Of a DNA stretch of 64,000 nt, positions 1 through 10,405 are shown one piece after another. The notes below the pieces were generated by a model that made no database searches, was not told where the DNA came from, and was given only the letters and a program-made list of their open reading frames with translations. The stretch is from Caulobacter hibisci (GTDB lineage: Bacteria; Pseudomonadota; Alphaproteobacteria; Caulobacterales; Caulobacteraceae): the NCBI RefSeq assembly GCF_016135805.1, contig NZ_JADWOX010000016.1:62001-126000 (forward strand), in the 5' to 3' direction. Position 1 is the first letter of the stretch; every line of letters begins with the position of its first letter. The position numbers and the translations under genes were made by a program.

Positions 1-1
1 G

Positions 2-346
2 GCCGTCGAGGCCGCCCGCACCGGCAGCTTCGACCTGATCCTGATGGACGTGCACATGCCGGGCATGGACGGCCTGGCCGCCGCCCGCGCCATCCGCGCC
101 CTCGACGGGCCGGCCGCCGCCACCCCGATCCTGGCGCTCAGCGCCGACGTCCTGCCCGAGCAGGTGGCCCGCTGCCGCGCCGCCGGCATGGACGGCCACG
201 TGGCCAAGCCGATCCGCCGCGAGGAGCTGCTGGCCGCCGTGGCCCAGGCCCTGGCCGAGGGTCCCGATCGCCTGGCGCAAGAGGCCGAAAGTCGCGACTC
301 AACGCCGCAGAACCCCCCCGTACACGGAAAAAGTGCTGTCCCTTAA
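2..346 (+). CDS. Hybrid sensor histidine kinase, C-terminal receiver domain (5' partial)
   Basis: The reading frame is open from base 2, so the gene begins before the window. The visible 114 residues are the end of a response-regulator receiver domain: the phosphoacceptor Asp lies in LILMDVHMPGMDG, the switch region reads PILALSADV, and the conserved Lys lies in HVAKPI. The segment is closely similar to the C-termini of the kinases at 418-2508 and 4458-6533, so this is most likely a third tandem paralogue of MASE1 hybrid kinases. That inference rests on the receiver alone, because its sensor and kinase domains are not in view. The last 25 or so residues are a low-complexity tail. Confidence 0.85.
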   Translation, partial: AVEAARTGSFDLILMDVHMPGMDGLAAARAIRALDGPAAATPILALSADVLPEQVARCRAAGMDGHVAKPIRREELLAAVAQALAEGPDRLAQEAESRDSTPQNPPVHGKSAVP

Positions 347-417
347 CCCTTTTTCCGGCTCTCCGTGATGGGTGAAGGTTCCGGCCGCCAGTCGCGCCGG
401 AGGGGGAAGTCGGGGAC

Positions 418-2508
<2,091 letters not shown>

Positions 2509-2623
2509 GGGGCGGGGGCTAGAGCGACTACGGAAACACTCCTAAAGGTTGATTAAACGCCCATTTTGCGTAACATGGTTATGCGAAAGCCGACGGAGTG
2601 GTCGGTGAGCCGGGGGGCTGAAG

Positions 2624-4198
2624 ATGACGCAGACGCTGTTGAGGTTGGGAGGACAGACCGTCGCCTTCACCAAGAGCGAAGATCTGATCGCCGTGCGCCC
2701 TAGCGCCGGCATGGCGGAGGCAGCGACCCGCGCCCTCCACGATATCGCTCCGGAAGCCATATCCGGCGAGACCCTGGGCGGGTTCCAGATCGTCAAGGTC
2801 GACGGCGGCGCTCCCGGCAGCGACGAGAAACTAGACCTGCTGCGCGCAGACTCCGCCATGGCCAAGGGCACGCACGTTTTCCATACCTCGGACGACGGCG
2901 TCCCGTTCGTGCCGACAGGCGTGATCTTCATCGCCTTCAATGCCGGAGTGACGCAGGCTCAGCAGGAGGCGGTGCTGGACAGCGGGCGCCTGCAGGTGAT
3001 TTCCGCGCCGCGGGACCGCGAGATTCTCGCCCGCGTGACCACGCTGTCCCCCAATCCGCTGAAGGTCGCCGAACTGCTTCAGCAGTCGCCGCACATCGAG
3101 GTCTGCGAGCCTGAGTTCGCCACGCCAGCGGCGCGAGCCAGCTTCAATCCGCCGTCGGGCGGCATGCTCGCCGACCAGTGGCACCTTCGCAACGTCGGCC
3201 AGCACCGGGGCGCCACCCTCGGCTTCCTAACCGGCGCCGATGCGCGGGTCATCGCCGCCTGGAACACCGCCCAGACGATCGGTTCAAGCTCCGCGATCAT
3301 CGCGGTCATCGACGACGGCTTCGACCTGACCCACCCCGATCTTTCGGCGGTCGGCAAGATCGTCCATCCATGGGACTTCACGCGCAGGACGGCGGATCCT
3401 TCCCCCGACCTGGAGGAAGGCGACTGGCACGGAACGGCGTGCGCGGGCGTCGCCCTCGCACAGGCCAAGACGTCCGGCGTCTATGGCGCCGCTCCAGGGG
3501 CTACCCTCATGCCCGTACGCTGGGGCAATGAGATTTCGGACTCCCAACTCGAAGCCTGGTTCGACTATGTCGCGTCCAAGGGGGCGTGGGTCGTCAGTTG
3601 CAGCTGGAAGGCCAGGGCAAGCGTCTTCAGGCTCTCTACGCGCGTGCAAAGGGCGATCTCCCGCTGCGCCAGCGAGGGTCGCGACAACAAGGGATGCGTC
3701 ATTCTGTTCGCCGCCGGCAACGACGACCAGAACATCAACGATCCCATGGGCGCCACCGTGAACGGTTTCGCGATTCACCCAGATGTCATAGCGGTCGCCG
3801 CCTCGAACAGCAGAGACGAGAAGTCCGACTATTCGAACTTCGGCGCAGAAATCTCGATATGCGCGCCCTCAAGCGGTAGGGGCGGTTGGGGCATCCTCAC
3901 CTGCGACGTGACCGGTTCGCGCACGCTAGGAGGCGTGGTTCGGCCCTCCGGCTACGCGGATGGAGACTACACGCTGGAATTCGGCGGCACCTCCAGCGCC
4001 ACGCCCTTGGCGGCCGGCGTCTGCGCACTGGTGCTATCGGTCAATCCGAGCCTAACCGCCGCCGCCGTCAAGGCTCTGCTGGAAAGGACCGCGCGGAAGA
4101 TCGGCGGCCTTGGCGCAGGCCAACGAAACGAAGCCTTCGGCCACGGGTGCGTTGATGCCGATGCCGCCGTGACCGCCGCCCTCGCCTCACGCCCCTAG
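2624..4198 (+). CDS. S8 family subtilisin-like serine protease
   Basis: This 524-aa protein has the three subtilase catalytic blocks: Asp230 in AVIDDGFD, His269 in DWHGTACAG and Ser457 in GGTSSATPLAAGV. The oxyanion Asn is in FAAGND. About 170 residues precede the catalytic domain and look like an inhibitory or chaperone prodomain. No signal peptide or membrane segment is visible at the N-terminus (MTQTLLRLGG), so export, if any, is unexplained. It is inserted between two paralogous hybrid kinases and is followed by its own hairpin terminator. Codon use is visibly less G/C-biased at third positions than in its neighbours, which suggests later acquisition. The substrate is unknown. Confidence 0.9.
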   Translation: MTQTLLRLGGQTVAFTKSEDLIAVRPSAGMAEAATRALHDIAPEAISGETLGGFQIVKVDGGAPGSDEKLDLLRADSAMAKGTHVFHTSDDGVPFVPTGVIFIAFNAGVTQAQQEAVLDSGRLQVISAPRDREILARVTTLSPNPLKVAELLQQSPHIEVCEPEFATPAARASFNPPSGGMLADQWHLRNVGQHRGATLGFLTGADARVIAAWNTAQTIGSSSAIIAVIDDGFDLTHPDLSAVGKIVHPWDFTRRTADPSPDLEEGDWHGTACAGVALAQAKTSGVYGAAPGATLMPVRWGNEISDSQLEAWFDYVASKGAWVVSCSWKARASVFRLSTRVQRAISRCASEGRDNKGCVILFAAGNDDQNINDPMGATVNGFAIHPDVIAVAASNSRDEKSDYSNFGAEISICAPSSGRGGWGILTCDVTGSRTLGGVVRPSGYADGDYTLEFGGTSSATPLAAGVCALVLSVNPSLTAAAVKALLERTARKIGGLGAGQRNEAFGHGCVDADAAVTAALASRP

Positions 4199-4256
4199 CG
4201 AACGGCTCCCGAAGGCGCGCCGACTTAGGCCGACGCGTTCCGCGATAAAGGCCCGC

Positions 4257-4286
4257 CCCTGCGGTCGTCTGCGGACGACCGCAGGG
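4257..4286 (+). terminator. Hairpin terminator after the subtilase
   Basis: A perfect 13-bp stem (4257-4269 with 4274-4286) closes a TGCG loop 58 bp after the protease stop codon. A short T-rich stretch follows about 10 bases later. Its place fits a transcription terminator, although the T-run is not immediately adjacent. Confidence 0.6.
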
Positions 4287-4342
4287 CAAGAGCATATTTT
4301 TCAACAGCTTGACGCCCTAAAAGGGCACCCCAGCGCCCATTT

Positions 4343-4356
4343 GTCGGATATCCGAC
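4343..4356. promoter_or_regulatory. Perfect 14-bp palindrome, possible operator
   Basis: GTCGGATATCCGAC is a perfect palindrome in the leader of the second complete hybrid kinase, about 100 bp before its preferred ATG. It could bind a dimeric regulator. No cognate regulator can be named. Confidence 0.35.
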
Positions 4357-4457
4357 ACCACCAAAGACCATTGCGGCATAGCGTCACAGCGGCTATTGGC
4401 GCCGAAACTGAAACCGTTGTTCGGCGTAAGTCTTTCCGTCTGGGGTACGGGAACAAG

Positions 4458-6533
4458 ATGACGCGAAGCGCCGCCTTACAGGAGACACGGCGACAGACCG
4501 CGCTGCTGCTGGTCGTGGCCGCGGCGTTCGTCGTCACGCAGCTGTTCAGCGACGGCCTGACCCGCGGTCCGAACGGCATCGCCGCCCTATGGCCCTGCAC
4601 CGCCCTGCTGGCCGTCGGCCTGATGGCCCTGGGTCCGCCGCGCCGGCTGATCCTTACCGTGATCGTCGGCGTCGCCCACTTCTGCATCTGCCTGGCGCTG
4701 GGCGACGGCCTGGACCGGGCGCTGATCTTCACCGCCGTCAACCTGGCCGAGGCCTGGGGCGCGCGCGAGGCCGTGCGGCGGGCCTTCGGCGGGCCGCCCC
4801 GGGTACGGACCATGCGCCACCTGGCGCTGCTGGCGACGGTGATCGCGCCGGTGGTGGCGGTCACCGCCGCGATCGCCGCCGGCCTGCTGGCGGCCCTGGA
4901 CGGTACGCCGTTCCTGGCGGTGTGGCGCGACTGGTTCGTCAGCGGCGCCCTGGGCATGGCCCTGATCGTGCCGGCCGTGCTGGTGCTGATCGATTCCGAG
5001 CACCGGCGGGCCTTCCACCGTTCGGCCTTCGAGCGGGCCGGCCTGTTCCTGCTGATGATCCTGCTGACGGCGGCGGTGTTCCACGACACCCGCGCGCCCC
5101 TGCCCTTCGTGCTGTTCCCGGCCGCCATGCTGTGCGCCTTCCGGCTGGGCCCGCGCGGGGCGGCCGAAGCGGCCCTGACCATCGCCGTCGTCTCCCTGCC
5201 GATGGGGATCTGGAACATCTGGCAGGGCCGACTGCTGGAGCCCTGGAACCCGCCGCAGATGACGCGGCTGATCCAGTGCTTCGTCACGGTGGTGTTCGTC
5301 ACCGCCCTGGCCGCGGGCCTGGCCCTGGCGCAGCAGGAGCGGCTGCGGCGCCTGCTGGTGCGACGCGAGCTTCTGACCCGCGCCGCGCGCGCCCGGGCCC
5401 TGGCCGCCGCCGAGGCCAAGACCGAGTTCCTGGCCACGATGAGCCACGAGATCCGCACGCCGCTGAACAGCATCCTCGGCTTTGCCCAGCTGCTGGCCAG
5501 CCGCGAGGACCTGCCGGCCGACGCCCATCGCCAGGTCGGCATGATCGACACCGCCGGCGGCGCCCTGCTGACCGTGGTCAGCGACATCCTCGACGTGTCG
5601 CGGGTGGATTCCGGCCAGGTCGAGCTGCTGATGCAGCCGGCCTCGGCCGAGGCGGTGCTGCACGACGCGGTCGGGATCGTGCGCCCCGAGGCCGAGGGCA
5701 AGAACCTGACGGTCGAGATCGACGTCATCGACCCGGTCGGCGGCCTGCACGACCTGGACGCCCTGCGCCTGCGCCAGGTGCTGCTGAACCTGCTCAACAA
5801 TGCGGTGAAGTTCACCGAGCGCGGCAAGATCGTCGCCCGGCTGATCGTCGAGCCCGGCGAGGTCGAGGACCGCCTGCGCTTCGAGGTCATCGACACCGGG
5901 GTGGGCGTGCCGATCGAGGACCAGGCTCGCCTCTTCCAGCGCTTCGTCCAGCTCGACAGCGGCGCGACCCGCGCCTATGGCGGCGCCGGGCTGGGGCTGG
6001 CGATCAGCAAGTCGCTGGTCGAGCTGATGGGCGGCCGCATCGGGGCCGACAGCGCGCCGGGCCACGGCTCGTGCTTCTGGCTGGAACTGCCGGCCGCCGA
6101 GGCCGAGCCCCTGGCCGCGCCCGAGGTCGAGGAGGTCGCCCGCGATCCCCGCGCCGCGCGCATCCTGCTGGTCGACGACCACCCGATGAACCGCGAGATC
6201 GGGGTCGGCCTGCTGCGCCTGGCCGGCTGCCATGTCGAGACCGCCGAGAACGGCCGCCAGGCCCTGGCGGCGGCCGCGCGCGGCCAGTTCGACATCATCC
6301 TGATGGACATCCACATGCCCGAGATGGACGGCCTGGCCGCCACCCGGGCCATCCGGGGCCTCGACGGCCCGGCCGGCAAGGTCCCCATCATCGCCATGAG
6401 CGCCGACGCCCTGCCCCAGCAGGTGGAACGCTGCTTCGCCGCCGGCATGGTCGACCACATCGCCAAGCCCGTGCAGCGCGAGGTGCTGTACGCCAAGGTC
6501 GGGCGGTGGCTGGAGGCCGCTACCGAAGGTTGA
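4458..6533 (+). CDS. MASE1-domain hybrid sensor histidine kinase (paralogue)
   Basis: This 691-aa kinase has the same architecture as the one at 418-2508: a MASE1 membrane sensor (about 10-295), HisKA with His330 in MSHEIRTPLN, HATPase (NLLNNAVKF, DTGVGVP, GGAGLGLAISK) and a receiver with Asp617 in LMDIHMPEMDG. The ATG at 4458 is preferred over an in-frame TTG at 4341 because it aligns with the paralogue's start, whereas the extra 39 residues have no counterpart. The kinase and receiver halves are much more alike than the sensor halves. This suggests duplication followed by change in signal specificity. Confidence 0.92.
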   Translation: MTRSAALQETRRQTALLLVVAAAFVVTQLFSDGLTRGPNGIAALWPCTALLAVGLMALGPPRRLILTVIVGVAHFCICLALGDGLDRALIFTAVNLAEAWGAREAVRRAFGGPPRVRTMRHLALLATVIAPVVAVTAAIAAGLLAALDGTPFLAVWRDWFVSGALGMALIVPAVLVLIDSEHRRAFHRSAFERAGLFLLMILLTAAVFHDTRAPLPFVLFPAAMLCAFRLGPRGAAEAALTIAVVSLPMGIWNIWQGRLLEPWNPPQMTRLIQCFVTVVFVTALAAGLALAQQERLRRLLVRRELLTRAARARALAAAEAKTEFLATMSHEIRTPLNSILGFAQLLASREDLPADAHRQVGMIDTAGGALLTVVSDILDVSRVDSGQVELLMQPASAEAVLHDAVGIVRPEAEGKNLTVEIDVIDPVGGLHDLDALRLRQVLLNLLNNAVKFTERGKIVARLIVEPGEVEDRLRFEVIDTGVGVPIEDQARLFQRFVQLDSGATRAYGGAGLGLAISKSLVELMGGRIGADSAPGHGSCFWLELPAAEAEPLAAPEVEEVARDPRAARILLVDDHPMNREIGVGLLRLAGCHVETAENGRQALAAAARGQFDIILMDIHMPEMDGLAATRAIRGLDGPAGKVPIIAMSADALPQQVERCFAAGMVDHIAKPVQREVLYAKVGRWLEAATEG

Positions 6534-6621
6534 CGACGGCCAAACTCTGCTGTTGGCATGGGCGCGGCGAGACGCTGCGGGAACGACCCGTCGCGGACAC
6601 CGCCCCCCTCAGGATGGCGCC

Positions 6622-6867
6622 GTGCTTTTCTCTGTTCTGGTGATCGCGCTCGTCCATGCCGGCATCTACGGCCGACGGGCGTTCGGCGGGCCGGCCTCGC
6701 TGCTGACCGACCTCGGCTATCTGTGCGTCACCGCCAGCCTGGCGGCGGGCGCCGCCCTGGTCTGGATGGGCGTCAGCGTCGCCGTCGGACTGACCGCCTC
6801 GCTCACGGGCGTCATCCTGTCGGCGATCGTCATCGCCCTGGGCCACGAACGAACGCACCGCGGATGA
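6622..6867 (+). CDS. Small membrane protein, unknown
   Basis: An 81-aa protein with two or three hydrophobic segments (VLVIALVHAGIY, LCVTASLAAGAALVWMGVSV, GVILSAIVIALG). The GTG at 6622 is chosen because AGGA lies seven bases upstream; the longer in-frame extension is arginine-rich and unlikely to be translated. It stands alone between the hybrid kinase and the ABC importer. I do not recognise the family. Confidence 0.6.
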   Translation: MLFSVLVIALVHAGIYGRRAFGGPASLLTDLGYLCVTASLAAGAALVWMGVSVAVGLTASLTGVILSAIVIALGHERTHRG

Positions 6868-6967
6868 CCGCGGCCGCGAGCCTCCCGCCAAAAGGGGAAT
6901 GACAGGCTTTGCGTGCGGGATCGCCGCCGCTAACCTCCGCGCCGCATCGTATCGGGGGATCCGCCAC

Positions 6968-7948
6968 ATGACCTTTTCGCGCCGCGCCGTGACCGCCGCC
7001 GGCCTCGCCGCGTTCGCGTCGGCCTGTTCCCCCGCCAAGCAGGACGCCGCGCCCGGGCTGACCAAGCTGAAGCTGGCCACCGACTGGCGGGCCCAGGCGG
7101 AGCTGGGCGGCTACTACCAGGCGGTGGCGACGGGGGAGTTCGCCAAGCGCGGGCTGGACGTCACCGTCGTCCAGGGCGGTCCGGGCGTGAACGTGCCGCA
7201 GCTGCTGGCCACCGGGGCGGTCGACATCGGGGTCGGCTCCAACAGCTTCATCGTGCTGAACCTGGCCAAGGAGGGCGTGCCGGTCAAAGCCGTCGCCGCC
7301 TACATGGACAAGGACCCGCAGGTGCTGATCGCCCACGCCGGCGCGGGCGTGAACAGCATCGCCGACATGAAGGGCAAGCCGATCCTGCTGTCGGACGCTT
7401 CTGTCACGGCCTTCTGGGTGTGGCTGAAGGCCAAGCACGGCTTCACCGACGCCCAGGTGCGCAAGTACAACTACTCGGTCGCCCCGTTCCTGGCCGACAA
7501 GAGCCTGATCCAGCAGGGCTATGCGACCTCGGAGCCCTATCTGATCGAGCAGGCGGGCGGGGAGAAGCCGGCGGTGTTCCTGCTGGCCGACGACGGCTAT
7601 CCGGCCTACGCCAGCTTCGCCCTGGTGAGCGACGCGATGATCGCCCAGAAGCCGGCCCAGGTGCAGGCGATCAGCGACGCCCTGGCGGCCGGCTGGAACA
7701 GCTATCTCTACGGCGACGCCAAGCCGGGCGACGCCCTGATCCTCAAGGACAACCCCGAAATGACCCAGGCCCTGCTCGACCAGGCCCGGGACAAGATGCG
7801 GTCCTACGGCATCGTGCCCAAGGACGGCATCGGCGCGATGACCGACGCCCGGTGGGCGGAGTTCTTCAAGGTGGCGGCCGACCAGGGGGTCTACGACAAG
7901 GGCCTGGAATACAAGCGGGCGTATAGCCTGGCGTTCCTGCCGAAGTGA
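6968..7948 (+). CDS. ABC transporter substrate-binding protein, NitT/TauT (NMT1/THI5-like) type
   Basis: This 326-aa exported binding protein starts with FSRRAVTAAGLAAFASAC, which resembles a twin-arginine signal with a weak lipobox ending at Cys. The mature part has the NMT1/THI5-like features LKLATDW, GYYQAVATGEFAKRGLDV and VVQGGPGVN near the N-terminus. This places it among binding proteins for nitrate, sulfonate, taurine, pyrimidine-precursor or riboflavin-type ligands; the sequence does not fix which. The ATG at 6968 follows GGGGGAT. ATPase and permease genes follow on the same strand, separated by repeat elements, so the three form one importer. Confidence 0.88.
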   Translation: MTFSRRAVTAAGLAAFASACSPAKQDAAPGLTKLKLATDWRAQAELGGYYQAVATGEFAKRGLDVTVVQGGPGVNVPQLLATGAVDIGVGSNSFIVLNLAKEGVPVKAVAAYMDKDPQVLIAHAGAGVNSIADMKGKPILLSDASVTAFWVWLKAKHGFTDAQVRKYNYSVAPFLADKSLIQQGYATSEPYLIEQAGGEKPAVFLLADDGYPAYASFALVSDAMIAQKPAQVQAISDALAAGWNSYLYGDAKPGDALILKDNPEMTQALLDQARDKMRSYGIVPKDGIGAMTDARWAEFFKVAADQGVYDKGLEYKRAYSLAFLPK

Positions 7949-7969
7949 GCGGGGCCGAGCACAGCGCCC

Positions 7970-8100
7970 TTCCCCCTCGATGGGGGAAGGGTCGGGGATG
8001 GGGGTGGCGCGGCGGTCCGACCGGACGCGGCGTGGGTTCCTTCATGCTCAGCAGCCACCCCCACCCCTGCCCCTCCCCCATCCGCCAACGGGAGGGGAAA
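7970..8100. repeat. C/G-rich inverted repeat element between binding protein and ATPase genes
   Basis: Two arms (about 7970-8009 and 8055-8100), rich in CCCCTC/GGGGGA runs, are imperfect reverse complements. The right arm ends in GGGAGGGGAA, which also serves as the ribosome binding site of the ATPase gene at 8100. It belongs in style to the palindromic intergenic elements seen elsewhere in the window. Confidence 0.7.
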
Positions 8101-8828
8101 TGATCGCTTCTCTCCATCAGGTCGAGGTCGACTACCCGCGCGGCCGCGCCCTGGGGCCGGTCGACTTGGCGCTTTCCGCCGGCGAGGTGGTGGCGCTGGT
8201 CGGGCCGTCGGGGTGTGGGAAGTCGACGGCGCTGCGGCTGCTGGCCGGGCTGGAACAACCGACGCGGGGGACCGTGACCCGGGCGGCCGGCAAGGGCGAG
8301 ACCTCGGTGGTGTTCCAGGCGCCGACCCTGGCGCCGTGGATGAGCGCGGCGGCCAATGTCGCGTTGCCGCTGGAGCTGGCCGGGGTTCCGGCGCGGGAGG
8401 CGCGGGAACGGGCGCGCGCGGCCCTGGCCCAGGTCGGCCTCGACGGGGCGCAGGACGCCCGGCCGGCCCAGCTGTCGGGCGGCATGGCCATGCGGGCCTC
8501 GCTGGCGCGGGCGCTGGTCACCCGCCCGCGCCTGCTGCTGCTGGACGAGCCGTTCGCAGCCCTGGACGAGATCACCCGCCGCACCCTGGCCGACGACGTG
8601 CTGGCCCTGTGCGCGGACCTGTCGCCGGCCGTGGTGTTCGTCACCCACAATGTCGAGGAGGCCGTCTACATGGCCGGCCGCGTGGTGGTGCTGACGCCGG
8701 GACCCGGCGTGGTGGCCGGCGAGGTGCGCGTGGACGGGCCGCTGGTGCGGCCGGCGGGGTTTCGGACGACCGCTCAGTTCCGCGAGACGGTGGAGGCCGT
8801 GTCCGCGCTGCTGGAGGCCGGCCGTTGA
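8100..8828 (+). CDS. ABC transporter ATP-binding protein, NitT/TauT type
   Basis: A 242-aa cytoplasmic ATPase that powers the adjacent importer. Walker A is GPSGCGKST (35-43), the signature is LSGGM (125-129) and Walker B is LLLLDEPF with Asp149 and Glu150. The H-loop lies in VFVTHNVEEA. The pattern FQAPTLAPWMSAAANV after the Q-loop is typical of the SsuB/TauB/NrtD group. The ATG at 8100 is chosen for the GGGAGGGG site directly upstream; the upstream in-frame extension is translated repeat DNA. Confidence 0.92.
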   Translation: MIASLHQVEVDYPRGRALGPVDLALSAGEVVALVGPSGCGKSTALRLLAGLEQPTRGTVTRAAGKGETSVVFQAPTLAPWMSAAANVALPLELAGVPAREARERARAALAQVGLDGAQDARPAQLSGGMAMRASLARALVTRPRLLLLDEPFAALDEITRRTLADDVLALCADLSPAVVFVTHNVEEAVYMAGRVVVLTPGPGVVAGEVRVDGPLVRPAGFRTTAQFRETVEAVSALLEAGR

Positions 8829-8850
8829 CCCTCGCTTTTTCTCCGAGCAT

Positions 8851-8944
8851 CCCCGCGAAGGCGGGGATCCAAGCAGGTGTTCAGGACGGCCTGCGGACGT
8901 GGGGACGCGCGTCGGACTCGGCTTGGGTCCCCGCCTTCGCGGGG
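8851..8944. repeat. Paired inverted repeat of the CCCCGCGAAGGCGGGG class
   Basis: The 24-base arm at 8851-8874 and the arm at 8921-8944 are reverse complements with one mismatch. Each contains its own short palindrome CCCCGC-GAA-GGCGGGG. Together they could form a long hairpin in the mRNA between the ATPase and permease genes. This stem sequence differs from the CCTCCCCC-class repeats elsewhere in the window. Confidence 0.85.
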
Positions 8945-8982
8945 AAGATCGGCTTTTGGGTTGAAGATCGGGGCGTCAAGGC

Positions 8983-9741
8983 ATGACCCGCCTCCTCGCC
9001 CCGGTCCTGTTCGTGACCTTCCTGCTCGCCGCCTGGGAAGCCGCCTGCCGCGCCCTGCACGTGCCCGCCTACCTGCTGCCGGCCCCGAGCGCTGTCGCCC
9101 AGGCCCTGGTCGAGGCCGGGCCGCTGCTGGCGTCGAGCGCCTGGGGGACGCTGTCGACGGCGCTGGCGGGGTTGGTTCTGGCCGCCCTCGTCGCCCTGGC
9201 CATCGCCTTCGCCGCCGCCCTGCGGCCGGTGGTCGAAGACGCCTTCGCGCCCGTGGCGGCCATCCTGCAAGTAACGCCGGTGATCGCCATCGCGCCGCTG
9301 GTGACCATCTGGGCCGGCATCGACCATCCGGGCCGGGCGGTCACCGCCCTGGCCGCCGTGATCGCCTTTTTCCCGATCTATTCAGGGGCCGTGGCCGGGC
9401 TGAAGGCCGCCGATCCGGACCTGTCGCGCCTGTTCGACCTCTATGGCGCCACGCCCTGGCAGCGCCTTGTCCGCCTGCGCCTGCCCTCGGCCCTGCCGGC
9501 CCTGCTGGAGGGGCTGAAGGTGGCGGCGGGCCTGGCCCTGGTCGGCGCGGTGGCGGCCGAGTTCGTGGCCGGCTCGGGCTCGAGTCAGGGCTTGGCCTGG
9601 CGGATGCTGGAAAGCTTCAACCGCCTGCAGACCGCCCGCGGCTTCGCGGCCCTGGCGGTGCTGGCGCTGATGGGGGTGGCGGTGCACGCGGCCCTGGCGG
9701 GCGCCGAGCGGCGGCTGCTGGCCTGGTGGCGGGGGCGGTAG
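8983..9741 (+). CDS. ABC transporter permease, NitT/TauT type
   Basis: This 252-aa inner-membrane protein has about six hydrophobic segments and the EAA-type ATPase-contact loop (LYGATPWQRLVRLRLPSA, about 148-165). It provides the translocation channel of the importer with the genes at 6968 and 8100. A 154-bp spacer filled by an inverted repeat separates it from the ATPase gene, so its expression may be tuned by that hairpin. The length is normal for this permease family. Confidence 0.9.
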   Translation: MTRLLAPVLFVTFLLAAWEAACRALHVPAYLLPAPSAVAQALVEAGPLLASSAWGTLSTALAGLVLAALVALAIAFAAALRPVVEDAFAPVAAILQVTPVIAIAPLVTIWAGIDHPGRAVTALAAVIAFFPIYSGAVAGLKAADPDLSRLFDLYGATPWQRLVRLRLPSALPALLEGLKVAAGLALVGAVAAEFVAGSGSSQGLAWRMLESFNRLQTARGFAALAVLALMGVAVHAALAGAERRLLAWWRGR

Positions 9742-9801
9742 ATCCTCACGTCCCTGAGCTGACGAGCAGAGCGACGGGTGTGGGTGGGTAGACCACACCA
9801 A

Positions 9802-9859
9802 CCCTCTCTCTTAGAGAGAGGGAGGGGCCCGCCGCGAAGCGGTGGGAGGGTGAGTGGTT
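9802..9859. repeat. Left 58-bp inverted repeat of a DUF559-containing element
   Basis: Near-perfect reverse complement of 10232-10291. It contains the inner palindrome CCTCTCTCTTAGAGAGAGG, then a GC-rich stem (CCGC-GAA-GCGG). The two arms differ only in the loop of that inner stem. They flank a broken endonuclease gene. Confidence 0.9.
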
Positions 9860-9928
9860 TCGCCGTTCACCGGGAAACCCCTATTTCTATGATTGCGAGC
9901 GCTGGAAGGCCGTGCCCAGGCTTTGGTC

Positions 9929-10233
9929 ATGGACCGGACAGCCTACGCCCGCCGCCTTCGCCAGAACCAGACCTTGGCGGAAAAGAAGCTCTGGGCTCTC
10001 ATCCGTAACCGCCGCCTCGCCGGCTTCAAGTTCATGCGGCAGATTGCGATCGACCGCTATTTCGCGGACTTCATCTGCGACATGACGGCCGCGAAGACTA
10101 CGACGACCGTCGCACCGACACGTTGGAGCGGCTCGGATACGTGGTCTTGAGATTCCACAACGATCGTGTCCTGGCCGACCCTGGCGGAACAGCCGACGAC
10201 ATTCTGGCCGCGCTCCGATCGGCCAGACCGTAA
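9929..10233 (+). pseudogene. DUF559 (Vsr-like) endonuclease-domain gene, frameshifted and internally deleted
   Basis: The first frame from ATG 9929 gives the usual DUF559 N-terminus (ARRLRQNQTLAEKKLWALIR, then FKFMRQIAIDRYFADFIC). After FADFIC, where family members continue with a beta strand containing the active-site Asp (IVE-DG-H type), the frame runs out. The C-terminal part resumes in another frame from about 10093 (DYDDRRTDTLERLGYVVLRF, ending at TAA 10231-10233). The missing middle and the frame change show a deletion, so the nuclease should be inactive. The TAA stop overlaps the right inverted repeat. Confidence 0.8.
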
Positions 10234-10291
10234 CCACTCACCCTCCCACCGCCTGCGGCGGCGGGCCCCTCCCTCTCTCTAAGAGAGAGGG
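10232..10291. repeat. Right inverted repeat of the DUF559-containing element
   Basis: Reverse complement of 9802-9859, with the same CCTCTCTCTAAGAGAGAGG core and a GC-rich inner stem. Together the arms bound a 490-bp unit. No clear target-site duplication is visible outside them. Confidence 0.9.
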
Positions 10292-10405
10292 GCGTCTTCG
10301 TTGCTCCGTCCGCTCAAGGTCGAAAGCGGACATTCGGGTCGCACCGTATTCGACGCCCTCCTATCCCCGTCCAAAAGGTCGCACACCCGACCTTCGGACG
10401 CATCG

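Noticed and set aside
2541..2590. CtrA site upstream of the subtilase (TTAA-N7-TTTT)
   Set aside because: Two mismatches in the second half-site; too weak to report.
4341..4457. TTG start adding 39 residues to the second complete hybrid kinase
   Set aside because: The paralogue has no such extension, the segment contains a perfect palindrome typical of a regulatory region, and ATG 4458 fits the family N-terminus.
9802..10291. Insertion sequence with a DDE transposase
   Set aside because: The enclosed gene is DUF559, not a transposase, and no target-site duplication is visible.
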